From the NCBI GenBank assembly GCA_021404985.1, contig QWHP01000132.1, positions 1-7,488 of the forward strand: a stretch of 7,488 nucleotides of DNA. Direction: 5' to 3'. The stretch is from Actinobacteria bacterium ATB1 (GTDB taxonomy: Bacteria; Actinomycetota; Acidimicrobiia; UBA2766). A program made the position numbers and the translations under genes. The first letter of the stretch is position 1. Every line of letters begins with the position of its first letter. The notes under the pieces are model-generated. The model ran no database searches, was not told the origin of the DNA, and was given only the letters and a program-made list of their open reading frames with translations. Positions 1 through 6,520 of this stretch are shown here, one piece after another.

Positions 1-786
1 CCGCGCGAGTTCGAGGACGGTGGCGAACCGCTTCGCCGGGTCCTTCGCGAGTGCGCGTTCGAGCACGGGCCGCACCGCGGCCGGCACCTTCGCGAGGTCG
101 GGGGTGTCGAGCTGGTGCTTCATGAGCACCTCGGCCGCGGTCTCGCCGTCGAACGGCGCTCTCCCGCAGAGCAACTCGTAGAGGACACAGCCCATCGCGT
201 AGACGTCCGACCTCGCGTCTGCGAGGTGGCCCTGGGCTTGTTCCGGGGAGAAGTAGGCGGCCGTCCCGATGACGGCACCGACCTGAGTGAGCTGCTGGTG
301 GTCCTCGTCGGCGCCCTGGGCGATCCCGAAGTCGGTCACCTTCACCGCGCCGTCGACGTCGATCATGATGTTCGCCGGCTTCACGTCCCGGTGGACTATC
401 CCGTGGTCGTGTGCATACTGGAGTGCTCCGGCAACGTCCGCCATGACCTCGGCAGCACGTTCGGGTGGAGGCATGCTCTGCTCGCGGAGGAGGTCGCGCA
501 TCGTCTTGCCGCGCACGTACTCCATGACGATGTAGGGCGACCCATCCTCCTGCCCGTAGTCGTAGACCTGCACCATGTTCGGATGGTTCAGGCCCGCCAT
601 GGCACGCGCCTCCCGCTGGAAGCGCTCGAGGAAGGCGGCGTTCGTGGCGAACTCGTCGTGGAGAACCTTGATCGCCACCGGACGGTCGAGCCGCATGTCC
701 GTGGCCAGGTACACCTCTGCCATTCCCCCGCGGGCGATCGGCCTCGAGACGTCGTACCTGTTGCCGAACTGGGCCGGGGTTGGCAT
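1..786 (-). CDS. pknB: PknB-type serine/threonine protein kinase, N-terminal part (cut by the window edge)
   Basis: Membrane-linked Hanks-type kinase that phosphorylates Ser/Thr residues on cell-wall and division proteins. The 262 visible codons cover almost the whole kinase domain: glycine-rich loop RGGMAEV at 19-25, ATP-binding lysine K40 in VAIKVL, helix-C glutamate E59, catalytic HRDVKPAN at 132-139 (D134), metal-binding DFG at 152-154, activation segment up to SPEQA at 180-184, and DVYAMG at 194-199. K40 has the same number as in M. tuberculosis PknB as I recall it. The ATG at 784-786 gives an N-terminus that aligns with PknB, and it follows a GGTGATCCA stretch complementary to the 3' end of 16S rRNA. 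The transmembrane helix and PASTA repeats expected of PknB lie outside the window, so PknA or another paralogue cannot be excluded. It follows pbpA after a 123-base gap. Family assignment is very sure, the PknB name less so. Confidence 0.93.
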   Translation of the reverse strand, partial: MPTPAQFGNRYDVSRPIARGGMAEVYLATDMRLDRPVAIKVLHDEFATNAAFLERFQREARAMAGLNHPNMVQVYDYGQEDGSPYIVMEYVRGKTMRDLLREQSMPPPERAAEVMADVAGALQYAHDHGIVHRDVKPANIMIDVDGAVKVTDFGIAQGADEDHQQLTQVGAVIGTAAYFSPEQAQGHLADARSDVYAMGCVLYELLCGRAPFDGETAAEVLMKHQLDTPDLAKVPAAVRPVLERALAKDPAKRFATVLELAR

Positions 787-789
787 CAG

Positions 790-798
790 TGGATCACC
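790..798 (-). promoter_or_regulatory. Shifted Shine-Dalgarno match for the kinase gene
   Basis: On the minus strand GGTGATCCA ends three bases before the kinase ATG. There is no GGAGG. These nine bases are complementary to TGGATCACC, which lies just upstream of the CCTCC core at the 3' end of bacterial 16S rRNA. It may therefore act as a ribosome-binding site that pairs one step further inside the 16S tail than usual. The match is seen, the function is inferred. Confidence 0.4.
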
Positions 799-859
799 GC
801 AGGGAGATCGGAGCAGGCTCCCGCGAGCCCGCGATTCACCATTCCTCGGGGAAACTCTA

Positions 860-897
860 CGTGCTCGTGACCGACCACTTTCGCCACGAGAGGCACG
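860..897 (-). other. Possible RNA hairpin in the pbpA-kinase gap
   Basis: On the minus strand CGTGC plus TCGTG (separated by three bases) can pair with CACGAGCACG across a 15-base loop, giving ten pairs with a 3-base bulge. It lies 13 bases after the pbpA stop and is followed by TAGAGTTTCC, which has only three T residues. It could slow or partly terminate transcription between pbpA and the kinase, or protect an mRNA end. The rest of the 787-909 gap shows no reading frame I would call a gene. Confidence 0.3.
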
Positions 898-909
898 AGG
901 TTTGCGTGC

Positions 910-2343
910 TCAGCCGGCAAGGGCGGCCTCCATCACGGCGCGGGCGACCGGTGCGGCCACGCGGCCGCCCGACCCGCCGTTCACGACCACCACGGCCACG
1001 GCCACGACCGGGTTCTCGGCGGGTGCGAACGCCGTGAACCAGGCGTCTGTTCGGTCTCCCGCCTCGGCTGTGCCAGACTTCCCGGCCACCGTCACACCGT
1101 CGATAGCGGCCGCTGTGCCGGTTCCGGACTCGACGACCTCGATCATCATCTGCTTGATGGTCTCGGCGGTGCCGGGTGAGATCGCCGTGCGCCATTCCCG
1201 CGCCTCCATCGTCCGGATCGTGTTGCCCTTCTCGTCGCGGGACACGGCGAACACCTGTGGTTCCATGATGCGACCGGAGTTGGCGACTGCGGCCGAGACG
1301 AGCGCCATCTGGAGGGGTGTCGCCCTGACGTCTTGCTGCCCGATACCGCTCTTCATGAGCCCGGCCGTGTCGTTGGTGAACTCCGGGGCGGGATGAATGG
1401 ACGACTCGACGGCGCCGAGCTCGAACGGCGGCCGTGAGTTGAAGCCGAACGCCTCGGCCGTCTTGACGAGCTGCACGGCGCCGACGTCCCGGGCGAGCTG
1501 TGCGAAGGTCGTGTTGCAGCTCTCGGTGAACGACTCCGCCAGCGTTCCACCGCACGCGCTGCCACCGAAGTTCGTCAGGACCTGACCGCCAGTACCCGGC
1601 AATTCGATCTGGCGCAACACCGGGAAGCCGGTGTCGGGGTTGGCGGCCCCCGATTCGAGGGCGGCCGCGGTCGTGACGATCTTGAAGGTCGACCCGGGCG
1701 GATACGTCTCGCGGAACGCGCGGGGGAGTTGGGGATTTGAGGGGTTCCCTGCGAGAGCCGTCGCTGCCTCTGCGAGCTCTGCACTGCTCTGTGTCGTGAG
1801 GACGTTCGGGTCGTAGGTCGGTTCCGAGTACGACGCGAGGACAGCTCCGGTCCGTGGGTCCAGGGCGATGACGGCGCCTTCCCGGCCGTCGAGCGCGGCG
1901 GCGGCGGCGCGCTGGACCTCCGGTCGGATCGAGAGCGTGACGGAGTTGCCCGTCACGTTGCCCTCGAGGCGTTCGAGGATGGACGACTGCGTGACCGGCT
2001 TGTCCGCACCCTGGAGGACGTCGCCGAAGGCGTTCTCCGCGAGGAACGTCCGGGTCAAGGACTGGAAGCCCACGACAGACGCCATCAGTCCCGGTTCGGG
2101 ATACTGGCGGCGATATGCGAAGGGGCCGTCGGGGTTGGGAAGGCTCTGCGCGAGGGTGGTTCCGTCCGCGGCCAGGATCGGGCCCCGTTCCACCGAGAAC
2201 TCGCGTTCGAGCCTCCGGCTCGTGTTCGCCGCGTTGTCGAAGATGTCGTCCGCGTCGACGAGCTGGATCCAGACGAGGTTCCCCATGAGAATCGCGAAGA
2301 GGACGACGATCACGTACCCGACCTGGCGGAGTTGCCTGTTCAA
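910..2343 (-). CDS. pbpA: Class B penicillin-binding protein PbpA (peptidoglycan D,D-transpeptidase)
   Basis: Cross-links peptidoglycan stem peptides outside the membrane and is the usual partner of the SEDS polymerase encoded just upstream. The 477-residue protein has an N-terminal membrane anchor at about 8-28, a short dimerisation region (GPILAADGTTLA at 54-65), and a C-terminal transpeptidase domain with all three active-site motifs: STFK at 218-221 (S218 nucleophile), SCN at 275-277, and KSGT at 422-425. M. tuberculosis PbpA is of similar size (491 aa, from memory). No PASTA domain is present. The start is TTG, overlapping the rodA stop as TTGA, and it is preceded by GGAGG with a 7-base spacer. 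The same frame stays open upstream to about 3663 inside rodA, but that extension has no family similarity and is only a GC-rich open frame. The stop is TGA at 910-912. Confidence 0.95.
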   Translation of the reverse strand: MNRQLRQVGYVIVVLFAILMGNLVWIQLVDADDIFDNAANTSRRLEREFSVERGPILAADGTTLAQSLPNPDGPFAYRRQYPEPGLMASVVGFQSLTRTFLAENAFGDVLQGADKPVTQSSILERLEGNVTGNSVTLSIRPEVQRAAAAALDGREGAVIALDPRTGAVLASYSEPTYDPNVLTTQSSAELAEAATALAGNPSNPQLPRAFRETYPPGSTFKIVTTAAALESGAANPDTGFPVLRQIELPGTGGQVLTNFGGSACGGTLAESFTESCNTTFAQLARDVGAVQLVKTAEAFGFNSRPPFELGAVESSIHPAPEFTNDTAGLMKSGIGQQDVRATPLQMALVSAAVANSGRIMEPQVFAVSRDEKGNTIRTMEAREWRTAISPGTAETIKQMMIEVVESGTGTAAAIDGVTVAGKSGTAEAGDRTDAWFTAFAPAENPVVAVAVVVVNGGSGGRVAAPVARAVMEAALAG

Positions 2344-3740
2344 GCAGCGCCCTCCACGACGGGGGTACCGACCTCGAGTGGCTTCCGGCGGACGAGCCCG
2401 TGGCCTCGTGGGCCACCGACGAGTTGGTCGCTTATCGCCACGAGGGTTGCGAGAAGCGCCATGTTCGAGAGGATCGAGCTTCCCCCGTACGAAACGAAAG
2501 GCAGGGTGATGCCTGTCAGCGGTATCAGGCGGGTCACGCCGGCGACGATGATGAAGGACTGGATCCCGAGCGTGATCGACAGACCTGCAGCCAGGAGCTT
2601 CCCGAACGGGTTCTCGCAGCGAAGGGCGACACGTAGCCCGCTCGCGACGAGTGTCAGGTACGCGAGCAGCATCGCCACGGCCCCGACGAAACCGAGCTCG
2701 TAGGCATAGGCGACGAAGATCGAGTCCGTTGTCCGTTCCGGGAGGAGGACAGGCGTGTCGGGTCCGAGCCCGTAGCCGAGACCCAGGCCGGTTCCCCAGA
2801 GACCCCCCGCTGCCAGAGCAAACAGCGACTGGGCGATCTGGAATGTCCCGGCGCCAACGGTCTCGGGGTCGAAGGGGTCGAGCCATCCGGCTACCCGGGT
2901 CTGGACGTGTCCGAAGAGCTGATAGGCCACGAAGGCACCGATCGCGAAGAGCAGCGTGCCGACGAGGAGGTACGCGCCTCGCGCCGTGGCGGTGTAGAGC
3001 ATCCCGAGGAACACGGCGAAGATGAGGAGGCTGGACCCGAGGTCCTTCTCGAAGATCATGACGACCATGGTGAGTCCCCAGACCGCCAACACGGGGCCGA
3101 AGTGCTTCAGGTCGGGGATTCCTATTCCGGCGACCTTGCGCGGCGCGATGGCGATCAGCTCTCGGCGTTCCCCCAGATAGGAGGCGAAGAAGACGACGAG
3201 CAGGAGCTTGGCGAACTCCGCGGGCTGGAAGCCGAGACCCAGGCCCGGGATCTCGACCCAGAGGCGCGACCCGTTTCTGGTCTGGCCGATCACCGGCACG
3301 AGTGGCAGGAGCAGCAGCACGACGCCCAGCGCCAACGCCGTGTATCGATAGCGGTCGAGCACGCGATAGTCGCGAAGCAGCGCGAGCGTCAGTACGAAGA
3401 CACCGACACCCAGGACGATCCAGGTGCCCTGATCGGTCGCACGACCGGGATCGAGCCGGGCGACGATCGCCCACCCGAGACCGGCGAGCAGGCCGGCGAC
3501 GGGGAGGAGGACGGGCGAGGCGTTGGGTGCGAGCCGGCGCACTGCCAAGTGTGATACAAGGAACAGCATGCCCATTAGGGCCGCCATCACGAGGGTGTCG
3601 TCGGGGATCGTCTCGCTCCCGGCAAGCTGGGTGAGGAGACGGGCGGCGACGCTCAGGGCCCACGCGACCACCAGCAAGGCTGCTTCACGCCGCCGGTTCC
3701 GTCTCGCGAGCCGGCGAGTGAGAACGGCTGGCTCCGTCAC
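2340..3740 (-). CDS. rodA: SEDS-family peptidoglycan glycosyltransferase RodA (FtsW/RodA/SpoVE)
   Basis: Polytopic membrane enzyme that polymerises lipid II into glycan strands. The protein has 466 residues and about ten or more hydrophobic segments from residue 20 to 440. Family motifs in order: NGSRLWVEIPG at 156-166 followed by FQPAEFAKL at 171-179; EKDLGSSLLIF at 231-241; PERTTDSIFVAYAYELGFVG at 334-353, where D339 matches the catalytic aspartate of RodA/FtsW; and PLTGITLPFVSYGGSS at 407-422 near the C-terminus. The usual His-Thr-Asp-Phe around the catalytic Asp reads Thr-Thr-Asp-Ser here. Start GTG overlaps the pstP stop as GTGA. I see no good Shine-Dalgarno, so translation probably depends on coupling with pstP. 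RodA is preferred over FtsW because of the adjacent pbpA, fhaAB and pstP genes, but sequence alone does not separate them fully. Confidence 0.94.
   Translation of the reverse strand: MTEPAVLTRRLARRNRRREAALLVVAWALSVAARLLTQLAGSETIPDDTLVMAALMGMLFLVSHLAVRRLAPNASPVLLPVAGLLAGLGWAIVARLDPGRATDQGTWIVLGVGVFVLTLALLRDYRVLDRYRYTALALGVVLLLLPLVPVIGQTRNGSRLWVEIPGLGLGFQPAEFAKLLLVVFFASYLGERRELIAIAPRKVAGIGIPDLKHFGPVLAVWGLTMVVMIFEKDLGSSLLIFAVFLGMLYTATARGAYLLVGTLLFAIGAFVAYQLFGHVQTRVAGWLDPFDPETVGAGTFQIAQSLFALAAGGLWGTGLGLGYGLGPDTPVLLPERTTDSIFVAYAYELGFVGAVAMLLAYLTLVASGLRVALRCENPFGKLLAAGLSITLGIQSFIIVAGVTRLIPLTGITLPFVSYGGSSILSNMALLATLVAISDQLVGGPRGHGLVRRKPLEVGTPVVEGAA
2351..2355 (-). promoter_or_regulatory. Ribosome-binding site deciding the TTG start of pbpA
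   Basis: Minus-strand GGAGG lies 7 bases before the TTG at 2341-2343, inside the last codons of rodA. It is the optimal Shine-Dalgarno core and spacing, and it fixes the pbpA start against the long open frame upstream. Confidence 0.75.
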
Positions 3741-5023
3741 GGCGGTACGGTCCCGGGGGGCAGCGGCGCGGGTTGGATCGGAACGGTCGTCGTTGTCGTG
3801 GTCGTCGTGGTGGTCGAGGGTGTGGACTGCTCGCGGAGGTTCTCGACGATTCGGTCCGCGTCGGCTCTGTCGTCGGCCGGAATCCCTTCCTCGAGCTGCG
3901 TACGTGTGGTTGCGGGCAGGAGGCTGACGGGTATCGAGGTCCTGTCGACGACATCGCCCGAGGCGAAGCCGAGGATTCCCTCCGGAACGCCCTTGAACAC
4001 CGTCACGTTCCCGTCGTGGACCCCCACGTACCACGAGTTGGAGATGTACGAGGTGAGCGCGATCCAGCCCCCGAGTACGATGACGAGGGTGAGGGCCGCC
4101 CAGACGGAGAACCTGATCCAGAACTGCCGGCTACCCGGGACACCCTGACGTCCGGGATCGTCGCCGGGTCCGCCCTGGCCCTTTGTCTCACCCGATCCCA
4201 TGTTCCGCAGGACGAGGCCCGCCGGGGTCCCGGAATCCCCCTTTCCCCCCTCGTAGGGCCAGCTGTCGGGAGCATTCGGGGCCTGCTCGGAATCTTCTGT
4301 GAAGGTCACGTCGGGCGCGTCCAGGACCTCGAGGACGACCACGGTGATGTTGTCCTCGCCGCCGTGTTCGTTCGCCGTGACGACGAGTCTGCGAGCGGCG
4401 GTTTCCGGATCGGCTTCGTCTGTCAGGATGCGGCAGATCTCGGCGTCCGTGAGCTCGCCCGTGAGGCCGTCCGAACAGAGGAGTATGCGGTCGCCGGTCC
4501 GGGGGGTGACGCGGCTCACGTCGACCTCGACGTCGGGTTCGATGCCGAGGGCGCGGGTGATGACCGATCGCTGCGGATGCAGAGCCGCTTCCTCGACCGT
4601 GAGGCGGCCGTCCCTCACCCATTCACCGACGAGCGAGTGGTCGTCCGTGAGCTGGGCGATCTCACCGTCCCGGATCAGGTATGCGCGGGAGTCCCCGACG
4701 TGGCCGACCCATATCGAGTCGTCCGTGACGTAGGCCGCCGTCAGCGTGGTTCCCATCCGGAGCATCCCACCCGTCTGCGTCCCGGCGTCGTAGACGGCGC
4801 TGTTCGCCATCTTCAACGTCTCGGTGAGCCAGTTGGCGGGTGCCTCCGTGTCGGGGATCGCGTTCTCGAGGACTCCCAGGGAAACGGCGGATGCGACCTC
4901 GCCCGCCTCGTGCCCTCCCATGCCGTCGGCGACGGCGAACAGCGGTTCCCTGAGAAGGTAGGAGTCCTCGTTGTGGGCCCGGACGCGGCCCGTGTCGGAG
5001 ATGGCGGCTTGACGGACCTTCAC
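3737..5023 (-). CDS. pstP: PP2C-family serine/threonine phosphatase PstP, membrane anchored
   Basis: Removes phosphate from Ser/Thr residues, reversing the kinase encoded in the same cluster. The 428-residue protein has a cytoplasmic PP2C domain at 1-235 with the metal-binding motifs: NED at 18-20, ADGMGGH at 32-38 (D33), GDSRAY at 110-115, CSDG at 183-186 (D185) and GGEDN at 221-225 (D224). A flexible Gly/Asp/Pro-rich linker runs from about 240 to 298, a single transmembrane helix from about 302 to 326, then a roughly 75-residue extracytoplasmic part (WYVGVHDGNVTVFKGVPEG at 331-349) seen in actinobacterial PstP. The end is a ten-threonine run and a Pro-rich tail. The outer part is shorter than in M. 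tuberculosis PstP as I recall it. Start GTG overlaps the fhaB stop as GTGA, with GAGG 7 bases upstream. Confidence 0.95.
   Translation of the reverse strand: MKVRQAAISDTGRVRAHNEDSYLLREPLFAVADGMGGHEAGEVASAVSLGVLENAIPDTEAPANWLTETLKMANSAVYDAGTQTGGMLRMGTTLTAAYVTDDSIWVGHVGDSRAYLIRDGEIAQLTDDHSLVGEWVRDGRLTVEEAALHPQRSVITRALGIEPDVEVDVSRVTPRTGDRILLCSDGLTGELTDAEICRILTDEADPETAARRLVVTANEHGGEDNITVVVLEVLDAPDVTFTEDSEQAPNAPDSWPYEGGKGDSGTPAGLVLRNMGSGETKGQGGPGDDPGRQGVPGSRQFWIRFSVWAALTLVIVLGGWIALTSYISNSWYVGVHDGNVTVFKGVPEGILGFASGDVVDRTSIPVSLLPATTRTQLEEGIPADDRADADRIVENLREQSTPSTTTTTTTTTTVPIQPAPLPPGTVPP
3785..3814 (-). repeat. ACN trinucleotide run encoding ten threonines in PstP
   Basis: Ten consecutive Thr codons (mixed ACC, ACG, ACA) near the C-terminus of PstP on the outer face of the membrane. 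Mixed codon use argues for selection on the protein rather than simple slippage of one codon. Thr-rich runs like this may be O-glycosylated wall spacers, which is inference. Confidence 0.8.
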
Positions 5024-5454
5024 TTGACCACCTCGAGGACGGTCCGTCCGATCTGGAGGGTGTCGCCGCGCCGGAGGAGGGTCGGCTGACCGATTCGTCG
5101 CCGGTTGACGTACGTACCGTTGCTGGATCCTTCGTCCGACACGAAGAAATCGTCGCCGCGGGCGCTTATGAGGGCGTGCACGCCGCTCACGTAGCCGTCG
5201 TCGAGCTGGAGGTTGGCGTCATCCGATCGTCCGATCGTCATCCCGTGAACGAGCGGGATCCTGGTTCCACGGTGCTGCGCCGGTTCGACCACCACGAGCT
5301 CCGACGGGCGGGCCAGCGTGAGGTCCGGCGCGGCGCCTGCGCCCTCGGTGCTCTCGCGCAGCTCGCGTGTTATCACGCGGAGACTCCAGGCTACGAAGAC
5401 GAAGAGAAAGATCAGGAACGCCACCTTTGCAATGGTAAGGACTGCAACAGGCAC
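5020..5454 (-). CDS. fhaB: Membrane-anchored FHA-domain protein FhaB (FipA type)
   Basis: Small phosphothreonine-binding adaptor, 144 residues. A single hydrophobic helix at about 5-25 anchors it, followed by a basic stretch (RVITRELR, 26-33) and a linker to about 50. A C-terminal FHA domain follows at about 65-142 with GRS at 75-77, SGVHA at 90-94 (S90 and H93 are phosphopeptide-site positions) and SSNGT at 110-114. M. tuberculosis FhaB is similar in size and layout (155 aa, from memory). The GTG start at 5452-5454 lies one base after the fhaA stop and six bases after an AGGA box. An upstream start would add 24 residues with no family similarity. FHA domains dock on pThr proteins, so a role in bringing kinase substrates to the division or elongation machinery is likely. 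Confidence 0.92.
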   Translation of the reverse strand: MPVAVLTIAKVAFLIFLFVFVAWSLRVITRELRESTEGAGAAPDLTLARPSELVVVEPAQHRGTRIPLVHGMTIGRSDDANLQLDDGYVSGVHALISARGDDFFVSDEGSSNGTYVNRRRIGQPTLLRRGDTLQIGRTVLEVVK

Positions 5455-5455
5455 T

Positions 5456-6196
5456 TCACGTCCTGAAGACCACGGTGTTGCGACCCACCGAGAGCTGGTC
5501 GCCGTCGCGGAGGGGTGTTGCACCACCTATTCGGATGCCGTTCACGTACGTGCCGTTGGTCGACCCGAGATCCTCGACACACCATCCACCGGTCCCGTCG
5601 GGTCTCACTTCCGCGTGATGGCGCGAGACGTTCGGGTCGTCGAACTGCAGGGCACAGTCCTCGAGCCTGCCGAGGAGGGCAGTCTGGTCGACGAGCGTGA
5701 GGGTGTGTCCGGTGGAGGACTCCAGACGCGGGGATGGCCGATCGGCCGCGGGGCTCGGCGCGACGGGGACCGGGCGTTCCTGCGCGGGGAGGTCGGGGGT
5801 GCGGGCGGGCGCTGTCGTTGCGATCGACCCCTCGACGATGCGACTCTCGATCACGTAGCGGCCGATCTTGAGGTCCGGGTCGGTGATGAACTCGACCTGG
5901 ACGGGTCCGAGAGTCCTCCAGCCCTCCTTGCGGCATTCATCGGTGAGGCCGGACGCCAGTTCCTCGCGCAATGACTGCTCGAAATGGCCGAAACGCTCCG
6001 TGTCCTCGGGTGAGAGCAGGACGCGGAAGTGGTTTGCCACCACGACTCCGTTCTGGGTGACCGTCCTGCCTCGATCCATCTCGCGGGCGATCTTGCGGCC
6101 CAGTTCGACGGGCTGCAAGCCACTGCGAAAAGTGCGTGCGAAGAATCCTTCGACGAACTGCTCGAGGCGTCGCTCGAAGGACTGCGCAATGCCCAA
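5456..6196 (-). CDS. fhaA: FHA-domain protein FhaA with N-terminal DUF3662 (compact form)
   Basis: Cytoplasmic phosphothreonine-binding protein; in M. tuberculosis FhaA binds the phosphorylated pseudokinase domain of MviN (MurJ), linking kinase signalling to lipid II export. The protein has 246 residues. DUF3662/FhaA_N occupies about 1-122 (MGIAQSFERRLEQFVEG at the start; ANHFRVLLSPED at 54-65; IGRYVIESRIVEG at 111-123). A Pro/Ala-rich linker covers about 127-160, and the FHA domain about 163-246 with LLGR at 174-177, SRHHAEV at 191-197 and GSTNGTYVNG at 211-220. The mycobacterial protein is about twice as long (527 aa, from memory) because of its linker. Start is TTG, preceded by GGAGG with a 7-base spacer. 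It is the first gene of the minus-strand cluster and faces the tRNA gene across a 137-base divergent region. Confidence 0.94.
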   Translation of the reverse strand: MGIAQSFERRLEQFVEGFFARTFRSGLQPVELGRKIAREMDRGRTVTQNGVVVANHFRVLLSPEDTERFGHFEQSLREELASGLTDECRKEGWRTLGPVQVEFITDPDLKIGRYVIESRIVEGSIATTAPARTPDLPAQERPVPVAPSPAADRPSPRLESSTGHTLTLVDQTALLGRLEDCALQFDDPNVSRHHAEVRPDGTGGWCVEDLGSTNGTYVNGIRIGGATPLRDGDQLSVGRNTVVFRT

Positions 6197-6203
6197 GGTG
6201 GGA

Positions 6204-6208
6204 CCTCC
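6204..6208 (-). promoter_or_regulatory. Ribosome-binding site deciding the TTG start of fhaA
   Basis: Minus-strand GGAGG lies 7 bases before the TTG at 6194-6196. An ATG at 6208-6210 overlaps this box but is in another frame. Core, spacing and start type are the same as at pbpA. Confidence 0.75.
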
Positions 6209-6234
6209 ATGTCATGGGCGCGGCGACCTCGGGC

Positions 6235-6240
6235 ATTGTA
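6235..6240 (-). promoter_or_regulatory. Candidate -10 box for the fhaA operon
   Basis: Minus-strand TACAAT differs from TATAAT at one position and lies 38 bases upstream of the fhaA TTG, giving a leader of about 30 bases that holds the GGAGG box. At 17-18 bases further upstream I see only G/C-rich sequence and no TTGACA-like box, so it could depend on an activator or on another sigma factor. Confidence 0.4.
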
Positions 6241-6296
6241 CTGCCACCCTGTGTGCGGACCCCGGAGTCGCCGCATGGGGCCGGGTTCTCCATCCT

Positions 6297-6312
6297 TCGC
6301 CCTCGAGGGCGA
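6297..6312. promoter_or_regulatory. Perfect 16-bp palindrome, operator-like
   Basis: TCGCCCTCGAGGGCGA is fully self-complementary. It lies four bases upstream of the tRNA -10-like box and would overlap the spacer and the -35 position. It is about 57 bases upstream of the candidate fhaA -10 on the other strand. The position and two-fold symmetry suit a dimeric DNA-binding regulator. No regulator is known to me for this motif. Confidence 0.4.
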
Positions 6313-6316
6313 CTGG

Positions 6317-6322
6317 TACACT
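6317..6322 (+). promoter_or_regulatory. Candidate -10 box for tRNA-Leu
   Basis: TACACT matches TAnnnT and ends 11 bases before the mature tRNA 5' end, a usual distance for a tRNA promoter with a short 5' leader. Upstream, CTTCGC at 6295-6300 is the best -35 candidate with a 16-base spacer, and it is poor. Confidence 0.4.
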
Positions 6323-6333
6323 GCCACGCTCGC

Positions 6334-6418
<85 letters not shown>

Positions 6419-6483
6419 CTAATACCCCATGTCACAACCACCCGAGCACCGCATCGACCGGGCCAGGGCAACCAGCGTTCGGC

Positions 6484-6516
6484 GGCTCATGCACGGGGCC
6501 TTCGGGCCGATGAGCC
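6484..6516. other. Strong hairpin downstream of tRNA-Leu
   Basis: GGCTCAT (6484-6490) is complementary to ATGAGCC (6510-6516), and inside it GGCC (6497-6500), tetraloop TTCG, GGCC (6505-6508) forms a second stem. Together they give 11 pairs with an uneven internal loop of six bases against one. A UUCG tetraloop is especially stable in RNA on the plus strand. Neither side is followed by a T run, so it is not a standard intrinsic terminator, but it may end the tRNA transcript or be part of a small structured RNA. Confidence 0.45.
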
Positions 6517-6520
6517 ATTC

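Noticed and set aside
115..870. Plus-strand open frame of 251 codons opposite the kinase.
   Set aside because: Antisense of a kinase with every catalytic motif intact; no family features of its own.
857..2416. Minus-strand open frame of 519 codons overlapping pbpA.
   Set aside because: Arg/Gly/Pro-rich shadow in another frame; all transpeptidase motifs are in the pbpA frame.
2344..3663. Open extension of the pbpA frame through rodA, which would give a 917-residue fusion protein.
   Set aside because: The extension is rich in Arg and Pro with no family motifs, lies antiparallel to nothing and inside a clear SEDS gene on the same strand, and the TTG at 2341-2343 has an ideal ribosome site.
3785..3814. 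GTC/GTT/GTG-like repeat as a CRISPR or satellite array.
   Set aside because: It encodes the ten-threonine run of PstP in frame, with mixed codons and no spacer structure.
3773..5089. Plus-strand open frame of 438 codons opposite pstP.
   Set aside because: It mirrors the codon structure of pstP, has no recognisable domain, and is typical of the antisense open frames that high GC produces.
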